Shown in pieces: positions 26,699-36,845 of a DNA stretch of 64,000 nt. Made by a program: the position numbers and the translations under genes. The DNA is taken from contig NZ_CP042997.1 of NCBI RefSeq assembly GCF_008087625.1, positions 868,001-932,000 on the forward strand, read 5' to 3'. The notes below the pieces were generated by a model that saw nothing but the letters and a program-made list of their open reading frames with translations, did not search any database and had not been told where the DNA came from. Source of the DNA: Aquisphaera giovannonii. Lineage in GTDB: Bacteria; Planctomycetota; Planctomycetia; Isosphaerales; Isosphaeraceae. The number at the start of each line of letters is the position of its first letter. The first letter of the stretch is position 1.

Positions 26699-27463
26699 AT
26701 GACCCGGCGACTCCTGGTCCCGTCCCTCGTCCTCGTCTCCGGCCTGCTGGGCATGACCCAGGACGACGGGTCCGCGAAGAAGCAAGGCGACAAGCCGTCC
26801 GCCGACGCGGCCAAGGCGTCCCCGAACCGGCCCGCCGCGGCGAGGCGGAAGAAGCCGGAGCTGGCCACCTTCGGCGGGGGCTGCTTCTGGTGCACGGAGG
26901 CCGTCTTCGAGAGGATCCCCGGGGTGAGGTCGGTCGTCTCCGGCTACTCCGGGGGCAGCGTCCCCAACCCGACGTACCAGCAGGTCTCCTCCGGCCTGAC
27001 GGGCCATGCCGAGGTCATTCAGGTCGAGTACGACCCGGAGGTCCTCCCCTTCGGCAAGCTCCTCCACTACTTCTGGACCGCGCACGACCCGACGACGCTG
27101 AACAGCCAGGGGCCCGACTTCGGGACCCAGTACCGGTCGATCATCCTCTACCACGACGAGGCGCAGAAGGAGGAGGCCCTGAAGCAGCTCGAGGAGTTCA
27201 ACGCCCGCCGGGCCCGGCGGTCGCCGGCGGTGACGCAGATCGTCCCGTTCGAGGCGTTCTACCCCGCGGAGCCCTACCACCAGGACTACTACCGGAACCA
27301 TCCCGAGGCCGACTACAGCCAGGCCATCATCGAGCCCAAGGTCTACAAGATCCGCCAGAAGCTCAAGCAGGAGGCCGCCGCCGAGGCCCGGTCCGAGAGG
27401 GCGAAGGGCGGGTCGAAGGAGAAGGAGGCCGCGAAGGGGAAGGCGAAGGCCGGCTCGCAATGA
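26699..27463 (+). CDS. msrA: Peptide-methionine (S)-S-oxide reductase, exported
   Basis: A 254-residue MsrA that reduces methionine-S-sulfoxide in proteins. The core begins LATFGGGCFWCTEAVFERIPGV, with catalytic Cys62 in GCFWC, and continues through GYSGGSVPNPTYQQVSSGLTGHAEVI, LHYFWTAHDPTTLNSQG, QYRSIILYHDE and AEPYHQDYY. The N-terminus RRLLVPSLVLVSGLLGM is a hydrophobic signal, so the enzyme is probably periplasmic or membrane-anchored. The last 35 residues are Lys/Ala-rich and absent from the usual MsrA of about 180 residues. GGAGGA precedes the ATG by ten bases. It would repair oxidised envelope proteins; no msrB is adjacent. Confidence 0.93.
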   Translation: MTRRLLVPSLVLVSGLLGMTQDDGSAKKQGDKPSADAAKASPNRPAAARRKKPELATFGGGCFWCTEAVFERIPGVRSVVSGYSGGSVPNPTYQQVSSGLTGHAEVIQVEYDPEVLPFGKLLHYFWTAHDPTTLNSQGPDFGTQYRSIILYHDEAQKEEALKQLEEFNARRARRSPAVTQIVPFEAFYPAEPYHQDYYRNHPEADYSQAIIEPKVYKIRQKLKQEAAAEARSERAKGGSKEKEAAKGKAKAGSQ

Positions 27464-27626
27464 GCGGCGGCGGCCCTCCCCCTCGGATCCGCGTCGATGA
27501 CGAGGTTGGTTCGCCCCGCGCCGGGTGATATCCTGGACCGCCGCGATGAGCGCGCGTCGCGCCGCGTCGGCGCCCCCTGAATGGCCCGGCAATGCTGTCC
27601 GGCCGCTTCGTAGTCGAGGTCTGCCA

Positions 27627-28634
27627 ATGATTCGCGTCGGGATCGTCGGGCTGGGGTACATGGGCCGGATGCACTACCGGTGCTGGAACGGCCTGCTGGG
27701 GGCGAAGGTCACGGCCGTCTGCGAGGCGAATCCCAAGGTGCTGGCCGCCGCCGGCGAGCCCACGAAGGGGAACGTCGGGGGCGCCGCGGATCACATCGAC
27801 CTGGACAGCCTGAAGGTCTTCTCGGACCTGGACGCGCTCCTGGCCGCCCGCGAGGTGGACGCCCTGTCGATCACCCTGCCGACGTTCCTCCACGCCGACA
27901 CCACCATCAAGGCGCTGGAGGCCGGCGTGCATGTCCTTTGCGAGAAGCCGATGGCCCTGTCCGTGGCCGATTGCGACCGGATGGTCGCGGCGGCGGATCG
28001 GTCCGGAAAGACCCTCCAGATCGGCCACTGCATCCGCTTCTGGCCGGAGTACGAGGCGGCCCGCGAGCTGATCCGGGGCGGCACCTTCGGCAGGCCGATC
28101 GCCGCGTCGTTCCGACGCTACTCGGCGATGCCGTCGTGGAGCCCGGACAGCTGGTTCGCCGACGAGCAGCGCAGCGGCGGCCAGCCGCTGGACCTGCACA
28201 TCCACGACACGGACTACGTGCACCACCTCTTCGGCATGCCCGCCTCGGTGAGCAGCGTGGCGGACGTGCCGCAGAGCTACATCGCGACCCAGTACCGCTA
28301 CCCGGGCGGGCCGGCCGTCGTCGCCGAGAGCACCTGGCGGATGGCCGGGTCGTTCGCCTTCGAGATGAGCTTCGTGATCGTCCTGGAGGGCGCGACGATC
28401 CTCTACGACAACAACGCCAGCCCCGCCTTCCGCGTCCTCGCCTCCGACGGCACCTCCCCCGACCTGAGGATCCCGGTCAGCGACGGCTACGCCCGCGAGG
28501 TCGAGCACTTCTCCCGGATCATCTCCGGCGAGCCGCTCCAGCCGGTCATCACCCCGACCGACGCGAGGGAGACCATCCGCCTGGTCCTCGCCGAGAAGCA
28601 ATCCGCCCGCGAGGGGCGGCCGGTGACGCTCTGA
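27627..28634 (+). CDS. Gfo/Idh/MocA-family oxidoreductase
   Basis: A 335-residue NAD(P)-dependent oxidoreductase. The Rossmann start is IRVGIVGLGYMGRMHYRC, the conserved CEKPMAL motif follows near residue 110, and QIGHCIRFWPEY and LDLHIHDTDYVHHLFG are in the C-terminal substrate domain; the His/Asp residues there are the usual catalytic and sugar-contacting positions. Members act on sugars, inositols or glycosides, and the substrate cannot be read from sequence. The ATG at 27627 is preceded by GAGGT seven bases upstream. No signal peptide is seen, although many planctomycete members are Tat-exported. It is convergent with the DUF4276 gene, with only 13 bases between stops. Confidence 0.93.
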   Translation: MIRVGIVGLGYMGRMHYRCWNGLLGAKVTAVCEANPKVLAAAGEPTKGNVGGAADHIDLDSLKVFSDLDALLAAREVDALSITLPTFLHADTTIKALEAGVHVLCEKPMALSVADCDRMVAAADRSGKTLQIGHCIRFWPEYEAARELIRGGTFGRPIAASFRRYSAMPSWSPDSWFADEQRSGGQPLDLHIHDTDYVHHLFGMPASVSSVADVPQSYIATQYRYPGGPAVVAESTWRMAGSFAFEMSFVIVLEGATILYDNNASPAFRVLASDGTSPDLRIPVSDGYAREVEHFSRIISGEPLQPVITPTDARETIRLVLAEKQSAREGRPVTL

Positions 28635-28647
28635 GCGGGGGTGGCGA

Positions 28648-29265
28648 TCAGTCCCGGGACGCGGTCAGCCGACGTTCCAGCTCCCGACAGAGCTTGTCGA
28701 ACGACGGCGACCGCGCCCGGCACTGCGCGAGGTCCATCCTCGCGGCGAATCGTGGCTGATCCACGGGCTCGCTGTACTTCCTCGGGAGCTGCCGCCTCAA
28801 CCAGGACTTGCCGAAGCTCTGACCCTCGGGATCGTCAGGGGCGGGGAGGTTTGCGGGCAGGCCATTCACGCCGGCGAGTGATGCCGCAGCGGCCGCGAAC
28901 CACGTTTCGAACATGGGATGCGGCAAGACGCAGGCGATATCGGCGTCGGTGCGGGCTTCCTTGGCCCACGCAAGCAGACGCGGGGCCAGTTCCCTCGGGC
29001 ACTTGCCTTCGGAATCGAGCAGGATCAGGATGAGTGCCCGAATTCCGCCGGGCGAATCCGGCCCGAGTTTGATCCTCACGGTGTCAACCGCTTGCTTGAG
29101 CCCCTCTTCCTTGAGCAGTGTGCCTTGGGGGAAACGGAAAGGCCGAGCCACGTCGAGCGAGTCGCCGCCGAGGAGTTCATACCAGATACGTTGCAGGAGC
29201 ATCCGGACGGCCTCATACTCCCCGTGCCCTTCCACAATGAGGCCGATTCTCAGGGGCACGCTCAT
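28648..29265 (-). CDS. DUF4276 (TOPRIM-like) protein paired with an AAA ATPase
   Basis: A 205-residue DUF4276-type protein. The N-terminal LRIGLIVEGHGEYEAVRML holds the Glu of a TOPRIM-like first motif (VEGHGE), and ALILILLDSEGKCP is the second acidic motif (LLDSEG, D-x-E rather than the common D-x-D). PHPMFETWFAAAAASL is a further conserved block. Its ATG overlaps the TGA of the ATPase gene (ATGA at 29262-29265), so the two are translationally coupled. An ATPase of RecF/OLD type plus a TOPRIM-like partner suggests a split OLD-like nuclease and a possible anti-phage role; this is inference. GC here is visibly lower than in flanking genes, which fits horizontal acquisition. Confidence 0.8.
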   Translation of the reverse strand: MSVPLRIGLIVEGHGEYEAVRMLLQRIWYELLGGDSLDVARPFRFPQGTLLKEEGLKQAVDTVRIKLGPDSPGGIRALILILLDSEGKCPRELAPRLLAWAKEARTDADIACVLPHPMFETWFAAAAASLAGVNGLPANLPAPDDPEGQSFGKSWLRRQLPRKYSEPVDQPRFAARMDLAQCRARSPSFDKLCRELERRLTASRD

Positions 29266-30527
29266 CTCCCCCCTTCCGCAGCATTCTCGGCGGCCTGTCT
29301 TCGCAAGTCCTCCTCATCGAGATCGAGTTGGTCCTGTCGCTGAAGTTCGGCGAGCGAGTAAAGCTCCTTCGCGATGATGTCCCTGCTCGCGACGTCCACA
29401 GGCGTGATGAGGGTCCGGCCCTGGCGACTCCGGACGACCAGGACCTGCGAAGGCCGGACTATCGGGTCGGAGAGGAGATCGGCACTGTGCGTCGTGAGCA
29501 AGATCTGCGTGTTCGCGGTCGCCTCGTCGAGCGCATGGATCAGCGCGTGCATCGCGGCCGGGTGAAGCGCCGTCTCAGGCTCCTCGATGCCGATGACGCC
29601 GGGGCCGTAGGGCAGCACGGCTTGGAACGCAGCAACGAGTGCTGCTATAGCTCGGAGGGTTCCATCGGACATGCAGGCGGCGTCAAACGCCTGCGGCTTC
29701 TTCTCCGTTGATCGAACCAGGAACCTGACGGTCTCGAAATCGCCATAATGCACGACCCTGATCGCCTGAATATCCTCGACGATGACCGAGAGATATGCCT
29801 GGATGCGACCCGCTACGTCGCTATCGAACTCTTCGATACTCGCAAGGACGCTAGCGAGATTTCGCCCGTCCCGTTCCAGGAGATTCCCCGGCGTCGGCTT
29901 CCTCAACTCGCGGATCGCATCGGGAGCGAACTTGAAGAATCGAGCGAGGAGGAGGCCGGGACTCCATTCGGGAAGCTGGGGGAATCGGTACAGGCTCAAT
30001 GCCAGACGATCGCGGCGGCACCAGGGCGGGGGCGCCTCGTCCTCGCCGCGGAATCCCGTCCAGTCTATTCGCTCCTTCTTGCGGCTGAATCCAACCAGAC
30101 TGTGATCCCGCCGATTTCTGATCTGGATTTGCTCGGATAGGACATGAGGTTTGGCGCGAGCCGGCAATCGGATCGCGATGTCATACACCGCCTCGAAGCT
30201 GTTCCCGGTCTCTCGATCTCTGAAACCCGCTTCGAGGGAGAGCGAGACCGTCGTCCCTCGACCCGGGCGATGAAGAATCGCCTCGCGGCCTCCATGTCGT
30301 CGGACAGCCTCGTCCGTCCCTCCTTCAAGCGCGTCCGCCAGGAATGCCAGGGCGCCCAGGAAGTTGCTCTTGCCCGATGCATTCCGACCGACGAGGACCG
30401 TCAGCGGCTGGAGCGCAACGTCGCAGAATTCGATGCTCTTGTATCCCCGGATCCGCACGCGACGGAGGAAGGGCGGCTTCGTCCATCGGTCGTCAGTTTC
30501 GATTTCATCATCCGCCGCGGTAGCCAT
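29262..30527 (-). CDS. AAA (AAA_21/OLD-like) ATPase, partner of the DUF4276 protein
   Basis: A 421-residue ABC/SMC-like ATPase with no membrane segment. It shows RIRGYKSIEFCDVAL before the Walker A GRNASGKS (residues 47-54), an ABC-like signature region ACMSDGTLRAIAALVA, Walker B GVIGIEEPETALHP and the H-loop LLTTHSADLL. The arrangement is that of the RecF/OLD-type AAA_21 group, whose members often work with nuclease subunits in phage defence. It is the first gene of a two-gene operon and overlaps DUF4276 by four bases. AGGTGA lies seven bases before the ATG. GC content is lower than that of neighbours on both sides. Confidence 0.88.
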   Translation of the reverse strand: MATAADDEIETDDRWTKPPFLRRVRIRGYKSIEFCDVALQPLTVLVGRNASGKSNFLGALAFLADALEGGTDEAVRRHGGREAILHRPGRGTTVSLSLEAGFRDRETGNSFEAVYDIAIRLPARAKPHVLSEQIQIRNRRDHSLVGFSRKKERIDWTGFRGEDEAPPPWCRRDRLALSLYRFPQLPEWSPGLLLARFFKFAPDAIRELRKPTPGNLLERDGRNLASVLASIEEFDSDVAGRIQAYLSVIVEDIQAIRVVHYGDFETVRFLVRSTEKKPQAFDAACMSDGTLRAIAALVAAFQAVLPYGPGVIGIEEPETALHPAAMHALIHALDEATANTQILLTTHSADLLSDPIVRPSQVLVVRSRQGRTLITPVDVASRDIIAKELYSLAELQRQDQLDLDEEDLRRQAAENAAEGGR

Positions 30528-30746
30528 CGGGTTTCACCTGGCTTGAGTCGACCTGTGTCGATTCGGAACGGGCCGACGAGGCGTGCAGGCCCTCCCGTGG
30601 ACAGCATATCCGACCCATCGTCGCTCGTCGAATGGCCGCGATCGTGAGGAGACGGTCACCCCGCGACCGGCTTGCGTGTCGCGTGCGAGTCGGCCATCCT
30701 CGATGGCGAGACCGGCATCGATGGACGCCCACGCAGGAGCATGACC

Positions 30747-32294
30747 ATGACGCGCTTCCCTTCGGCCGGGTTCGGCCTGCTGGCGGTGCTCGCCCCCCTG
30801 CTCGTCTCGCCGGGGCTGCGAGCCGACCCGCCCGCTTTCCGGGCGGGGTTCGCGGAGAGGGACGTCTCGCCGAGCGTCGGCATGGAGCAGCCGGGGGGGT
30901 ACGGGAAGGCGGTCCATCGGGCCTTCCACGACCCGTGCAAGGCCCGCGCGGCGGTGTTCGACGACGGGGCGAGGCGCGTGGCGATCGTCGGGCTCGATGC
31001 GCTGTTCATCCGGGGGAGGACCGTGCGATCCGTCCGCGAGGCCATCCGGAAGGCGTGCGGGATCGAGCCGGGGTCCATCCTCATCGCCGCGTCGCACACG
31101 CATTCCGGCGGGCCGATCGGGTACACGCTGCCCGGGGAGCTCGACGGGGACGGCACCCCGCCGCTGGTGCGGTCGCTGGCGTATGACCGCTCGGTCGTCG
31201 CCGACGCGAAGTACCTGGAGAAGGTGGAGGCCGGGATCGTCGAGGCGGTCAAGGAGGCGGACTCCCGCCTCGCGCCCGCCAGGGCCGCGGCCGGGTTCGG
31301 CGTGGAGGACCGGGTCGCGTTCAACCGCCGATTCCGGATGAAGCAGGGTCACGCCATGACCCACCCCGGCCAGGGCAACCCGGACATCATCGAGCCGGCG
31401 GGGCCGACGGATCCCCAGGTCGGCGTGATCGGATGCTGGGATCCGGACGGGAAGCTGAAGGGCTGCGTCGTCAACTTCGCCTGCCACTGCACGACCGGGC
31501 CGCCGGGGATCTCGGCCGACTACGTGGCGTACGTCGAGAAGGCCGTCCGCGGCGTCTTCGGCGAGCACGCGGTCGTCGTCTTCGTGCCCGGAGCCGCGGG
31601 GGACGTCACCCAGGTCGATAACCGGGCCCCCCGCAAGATCGCCCAGTTCGGCGAGGTCTCGGCCCGGTTCGTCGGCGGCCGCGTCGGCGCCGAGGCGGTG
31701 AAGGTCCTGCTGGCGATGGAGCAGTCGGCCGGGCCGCTCTCGCCGGTCGCGGCGGCGGGGAAGGTCCTGAAGATCGAACGCCGGAAGCCGAGCCCCGCGC
31801 ACCTGGCCGAGGCGATGGCACTCGTCCGGAAGGATCCGGAGGACGCCGACGCCACCGACTGGACGTTCGCCAAGGAGACCGTCGTGCTGGCCGCGAGGAT
31901 CGCCCGCGAGCCGGTCGCGGACGTCGAGGTCCAGGCGGTCCAGGTGGGCCCGGCGGTCCTCCTCGCCTGCCCGGCGGAGTACTTCTGCGCCTTCGGGCTG
32001 GAGCTGAAGGCCCGCAGCAAGTTCCCCTTCACGTTCCCGGTCTCGCTCGCGAACGATTGCGTCGGTTACGTCCCCACCGAGGAGGCCCTGACGCCGGGCC
32101 CGCTCGGCGGCGGCTACGAGACCCGCCTGACCAGCTACAGCAACCTCGCCCCGGACGCCGGCCGGCGCATGGCCGACGCGCTGATTGAGCTCTCCGCGGC
32201 CCTCCGGCCCGGGGCCGCTCCCGAGCCCCCTACCCTGCCCCCGTTCGCGGGCCGGCCCTGGGCGTACGGCAGCCTGCCCCCGCAGCGAGATTGA
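30747..32294 (+). CDS. Neutral/alkaline ceramidase-like exported hydrolase
   Basis: A 515-residue protein with a signal peptide (FGLLAVLAPLLVSPGLRA). The mature part starts FRAGFAERDVSPSVG, then GYGKAVHRAFHDP and VAIVGLDALFI, with ASHTHSGGP as the metal-binding type motif and NFACHCTTGPPGISADY as the next conserved block, followed by VVVFVPGAAGDVTQVD. These match the neutral ceramidase N-terminal domain. The short length and absence of the usual C-terminal domain are common in planctomycete homologues, which may act on other amides. Two in-frame ATGs (30741, 30747) exist; the second has AGGAG seven bases upstream and is preferred. It ends 12 bases from the convergent zinc-ribbon gene. Confidence 0.85.
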   Translation: MTRFPSAGFGLLAVLAPLLVSPGLRADPPAFRAGFAERDVSPSVGMEQPGGYGKAVHRAFHDPCKARAAVFDDGARRVAIVGLDALFIRGRTVRSVREAIRKACGIEPGSILIAASHTHSGGPIGYTLPGELDGDGTPPLVRSLAYDRSVVADAKYLEKVEAGIVEAVKEADSRLAPARAAAGFGVEDRVAFNRRFRMKQGHAMTHPGQGNPDIIEPAGPTDPQVGVIGCWDPDGKLKGCVVNFACHCTTGPPGISADYVAYVEKAVRGVFGEHAVVVFVPGAAGDVTQVDNRAPRKIAQFGEVSARFVGGRVGAEAVKVLLAMEQSAGPLSPVAAAGKVLKIERRKPSPAHLAEAMALVRKDPEDADATDWTFAKETVVLAARIAREPVADVEVQAVQVGPAVLLACPAEYFCAFGLELKARSKFPFTFPVSLANDCVGYVPTEEALTPGPLGGGYETRLTSYSNLAPDAGRRMADALIELSAALRPGAAPEPPTLPPFAGRPWAYGSLPPQRD

Positions 32295-32306
32295 GCCGGC
32301 CGCCGG

Positions 32307-34109
32307 TCAGGGGCGATGGCACCGGGCCTGGAGGGTGCGGCGGTCGCCGTTCACCGAGACCACGACCTCGACCTTGAAGTCCGTCCCGGGGCCGCTCCCC
32401 TCGCCGCCGTTGCCGTACAGGTCGAACGCCTGCTCCCCGGAGAAGTCGCCCACCCGGTCCTGGAACGATCGGGTGATCACGTCATCACCCTTGTGCACGG
32501 CGATCGGCCAGTGGTGGCCGTCGCGCCTCGTCACCCAGCGATCCGGGCCGGCGCCGGCGAGCGTGATCTGCTCGAGGGAGGAACCCTCGGGCAGGTGCAT
32601 CTCCAGCAGGAAGTGCTGGTCCCTGGTGCCGTCCGCGTGCCCCGGATCCTCGTCGCCTCGGATCGGCCCGACGAAGTCGCCGGCGGCGTCCACCCAGCGG
32701 AAGGCCGTGATCGCGGGCGAGGACGGATCCCGCGCGGCCTGGCCGGCGGCCGTGCCCCCCGGGGGCCTCGGCGCCGTGGCGGCGGGCGAGGGCGCCGGCG
32801 CGGGCTGCGGGGCCGGCCCCGGGTCGGGCCGGGGGGCGTGGCGCGCGATCTCCTCGGCCGACGGCATGTCCACGTCGAGCTCGATCCGACGGCCCTTGAC
32901 GCGGCGGACCTTGCCGAAGTCGATCCTGTCCGCGAAATCCCGGGCGCTGAGGACCGGGGAGATCCTCAGCTCGGACCGGTCGCCCTCGGTCCTCCAGCCC
33001 ACGTTGACGCTGGTCGCCCCCTCGAGGAGGGCCCTGGCCTTCTCGGAGATGACCCTCGAGGCGTCGCCGGGGACCTTCCCCATCACGACGATGGCGGTGG
33101 GCCTCGGGGCGTCGCTCGGATACTCCCGGCCGAGCTGTCGGATCGTCTGGCCGATCGCCTGCCGCATCGCCCCGAAGTCGCCCCGGATGCCCGGCGTGCC
33201 CATGAGCGCGTTGACCTGCTGGACGGCCTGGCTCGCGGCCCGCACCACGCGCTCGTTGACGAAGAGGCCGAGCGCGGCCTGCTCCTCGGGCCTGAGCTTC
33301 GCCAGCCCGGCCCCGCGGCGGGCCGCGTCCTCGAGCTTCCTGGAAGCGGCGAGCAGGCCATCCCGGCCCGATTCGAACCGGGGGGGGCTGCGCATCTCGG
33401 TGCAGGCGATGGCCATGGCGACGTAGGCGTCGGCCAGCTCGCCGAGGACCCGCTGGTGCTGGCGGACCAGCTCGAGCCGGTCCGGGGCGACGTCCGGCAT
33501 GTCGGCCTGCGGGTCGCCGGGCGCGGGGTCGTTCGGCCCCCCCCCGGCCCCGGTGAGGCCCTCGAAGGCGTCGCGGGCGCGGGGGTACAGCGCACACAGG
33601 GCCAGGCCGAGCGCCGCGGCCGCCGCGGCCAGGACGATGCTGCGGGCCCGGGACGGCGCACCGGGCTCCGCCGCGACCTGCGCGGGCCAGTCCGCGGATG
33701 CCTCCGCCGCCCAGTCGGAGGCGATCATCGGCGGTGCGGGGGCGGCCGGGCGCGGGGCTCCCTCCTCGGGGGCATGGCCGGGATCGCCCGCCTCGGCCGC
33801 CCCGGCCGCCGCCGAAGCCCCCTCGGCCGGGATGCGGAAGACCTCGCCGCACTTCCTGCACCGCGCCCGCTTGCCCGCGGCCCCCGCGGAGAGCCGGAAG
33901 CCGTGCCCGCAGTTGGGGCAGGCGAAGCTCAGCCCGCGGCGGCTCGCCGGGGCGGTCGCCTCGTCGTCACGGCGAGGCTCGTCGCCACGCGCCGCATCCA
34001 CCGTCGCGACCCGTGAGCATCCCTTGCAGCGGACCTTCCTGCCGGCGAGGCCCGCGTCGACCCGATAGGACCGCCCGCACGAGGGGCACGAGAATTCGAT
34101 CTCGCCCAT
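32307..34109 (-). CDS. Membrane protein with two N-terminal zinc ribbons
   Basis: A 600-residue protein. Two zinc-ribbon motifs of the MJ0042 type open it: EFSCPSCGRSYRVDAGLAG with KVRCKGCSR, and FACPNCGHGFRLSAGAAG with ARCRKCGEVFRIP. A Pro/Ala-rich linker leads to one membrane segment (IVLAAAAAALGLALCAL, about residue 180). The C-terminal 400 residues, presumably outside the cytoplasm, have a helical region (VRQHQRVLGELADAYVAMAI) and a beta-rich end and match no domain I recognise. Proteins with paired ribbons, a membrane segment and a variable tail are common in planctomycetes; their function is unknown. The start places the first ribbon at the N-terminus. It is convergent with the ceramidase gene. 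Confidence 0.8.
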   Translation of the reverse strand: MGEIEFSCPSCGRSYRVDAGLAGRKVRCKGCSRVATVDAARGDEPRRDDEATAPASRRGLSFACPNCGHGFRLSAGAAGKRARCRKCGEVFRIPAEGASAAAGAAEAGDPGHAPEEGAPRPAAPAPPMIASDWAAEASADWPAQVAAEPGAPSRARSIVLAAAAAALGLALCALYPRARDAFEGLTGAGGGPNDPAPGDPQADMPDVAPDRLELVRQHQRVLGELADAYVAMAIACTEMRSPPRFESGRDGLLAASRKLEDAARRGAGLAKLRPEEQAALGLFVNERVVRAASQAVQQVNALMGTPGIRGDFGAMRQAIGQTIRQLGREYPSDAPRPTAIVVMGKVPGDASRVISEKARALLEGATSVNVGWRTEGDRSELRISPVLSARDFADRIDFGKVRRVKGRRIELDVDMPSAEEIARHAPRPDPGPAPQPAPAPSPAATAPRPPGGTAAGQAARDPSSPAITAFRWVDAAGDFVGPIRGDEDPGHADGTRDQHFLLEMHLPEGSSLEQITLAGAGPDRWVTRRDGHHWPIAVHKGDDVITRSFQDRVGDFSGEQAFDLYGNGGEGSGPGTDFKVEVVVSVNGDRRTLQARCHRP

Positions 34110-34740
34110 GTTGCCGATCCCCGAAGCTCGCGAGACGGGAAGACGTCCGAGCCCGGCGCCGTTGAGGATGCCGGGTATTATGTGACCTCCCGGCACGTCA
34201 TGGCAAGATCCCGCGACGGCCTCCGAACCGAGGCGATTCGATCCAATCCGCCGGCGTCGGGGCGGATCGTAATGGGCGCGGAAGGGCGACGATTTGCGGC
34301 CCGGGGAGGCCCGATGCGATCCGGCAAAAAAATGTAGGGAGAAAGATTGAACTGTCAGGCTGCCTTTCGTAGCATCACCCCCGATTCCCCCAATCCGCCC
34401 CTCGCTCGACGACCCACGAGCGACGAACCAGCCTCAAGTGGCCGAAGAATCCGCCCTGGCTTCTCCCGCGCGAATTGCCTAGTAAGAGAATACCTGGTAA
34501 GCGTTGATCCGCTCGAAGGGGGCGGGACCGCTCCGTGCGGGCCTGTCCCCCGCGGGGGTATCCCCGCGCGCCCGCCTCCCGTCTGGTTGCCGCGCGGGCA
34601 ATCGGACCGGCGGGGGCGTCGAGCCGGTCCCCGATGAGCCGGGGATGACCGCCCGGGGCCTCTCGGCACGGGCCCAGGCCGGAATTCGCCGGCGTCGACA
34701 AGGAGGGCCCCTCCAAACCCGGGGCCGCGTCGCGACTCCC
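34110..34740. other. Spacer with a promoter-like site and a highly structured segment
   Basis: No protein-coding frame is convincing. The first 200 bases have lower GC and hold the promoter-like site at 34347-34375. From about 34,500 to 34,680 there are many self-complementary runs, such as CCCCCGCGGGGG near 34,550 and GGTCCCC/GGGGATGACC around 34,626-34,652, suggesting a folded leader or a non-coding RNA. This is a visual impression only. Confidence 0.4.
34347..34375 (+). promoter_or_regulatory. Promoter-like site 365 bases ahead of the small membrane protein
   Basis: TTGAAC at 34347-34352 and TAGCAT at 34370-34375 are 17 bases apart, with the same -10 sequence as the toxin-antitoxin promoter. 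The patch is A/T-rich against its surroundings, with an A run at 34325-34331. If active, it would give a transcript with a 360-base leader before the ATG at 34741, or a separate RNA. Confidence 0.5.
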
Positions 34741-35232
34741 ATGGAAGCCACCGAACCGCCCGCCCCCCGGAGCCCGAACGCCAGGCTCGGGACGCTGTCC
34801 CTCGCGCTCAACCTCATCCTGCTCGGCTGGCTGCTGTATGGCGCCTTCGGGCGCCACCTCACGCCGGGCGGGGGCGTGTCGCTGATCATCGCCAACGACC
34901 TGCCCTGGCAGATCACGGAGCTCTCGCTGAGCCACCCGGGCGGCTCGTTCGCCCTGCCGGTGCTGGACGCGGATCAGTCCGTCGGGACGTCGATCCCCGT
35001 CGGCACCGCCTTCGACGCGACCGTGACGTTCAAGGGCCCCGACGGCGTCGCCTGCAAGGAGGCCGTCAAGGTGAAGCCCGTCGGCGAGCTGCTGGTCGTC
35101 GTCCGCATCCTCCCGAAGCTGGAGGAGGCGACCCTGAAGTCCCCGTCGGGGGCGGAGGAGAAGGTGTTCAAGGCCGCCCCGGGCCGCGCCCGGCTCGTCG
35201 CCTCGTACCAGGGGCCCGTGCAATACAACTGA
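34741..35232 (+). CDS. Small single-pass membrane protein, unknown
   Basis: A 163-residue protein. A short Pro-rich N-terminus precedes one membrane segment (LGTLSLALNLILLGWLLYG, about 17-36). The rest is a beta-rich outside domain with strands VSLIIANDLPWQITELSL, FDATVTFKGPDG and GELLVVVRILPKL. I do not recognise the family. It lies 57 bases ahead of a small lipoprotein gene on the same strand, so the two may be cotranscribed and act together at the envelope. No good ribosome binding site precedes the ATG. Confidence 0.6.
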   Translation: MEATEPPAPRSPNARLGTLSLALNLILLGWLLYGAFGRHLTPGGGVSLIIANDLPWQITELSLSHPGGSFALPVLDADQSVGTSIPVGTAFDATVTFKGPDGVACKEAVKVKPVGELLVVVRILPKLEEATLKSPSGAEEKVFKAAPGRARLVASYQGPVQYN

Positions 35233-35289
35233 CCGGCCCGGACGGCCGCGCCGCATTCCGCCCGCAAGCTTTCGGAACGGAGGTTCTGC

Positions 35290-35496
35290 ATGATTACACG
35301 AAGGCGTGTGATGGAGGGTTTATTGCCCGCCGCGGCCGTCGCGGCCCTGCCCTTGGTCGCGACCTGCCTGGCCGGGTGCGGCAACGAGGGCGCCCGGATG
35401 ATCCCGATGGAGAAGAAGCGGGATGAAATGACGAGGGATTCGGAGCAGCTCCCCGGCATCCCGGTCAAGGACGCCCCCAAGTCGAAGCGGAGGTAG
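35290..35496 (+). CDS. Small predicted lipoprotein
   Basis: A 68-residue protein with RRR, a hydrophobic segment (LLPAAAVAALPLVATC) and the lipobox LAGC, so the mature peptide is only about 38 residues and rich in charged residues (MEKKRDEMTRDSEQL). GGAGG at 35279-35283 lies six bases ahead of the ATG, supporting a real gene despite its size. It follows a small membrane protein and precedes a DUF1559 gene on the same strand; planctomycete DUF1559 genes are often accompanied by such tiny lipoproteins. Function unknown. Confidence 0.7.
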   Translation: MITRRRVMEGLLPAAAVAALPLVATCLAGCGNEGARMIPMEKKRDEMTRDSEQLPGIPVKDAPKSKRR

Positions 35497-35622
35497 GAGG
35501 CCGGGGGCGGGCCCTCCGCGGCGAGGGCCGGCCGCCCGGCGCAGCCGGCGGGGCGGACGGCCGTCCCGTTCCTCGATCCATCCCATCCTTGCCAGCGCGG
35601 GGTGATCCCCCGGGAGACTCAC

Positions 35623-36696
<1,074 letters not shown>

Positions 36697-36845
36697 TCCG
36701 GGCGGCCGCCGCCCGAGACGTCGTCGTCATCGCGCGGCCGGCGCAGGGATCCGAAAGGGCCCCGGCGCCGGCCGCCGTCGTCGCCTCTCGCACCCGACCC
36801 ATCTCCTCCACGGGGCGGACGGCCCCGAACCGGGATCGACCCACC

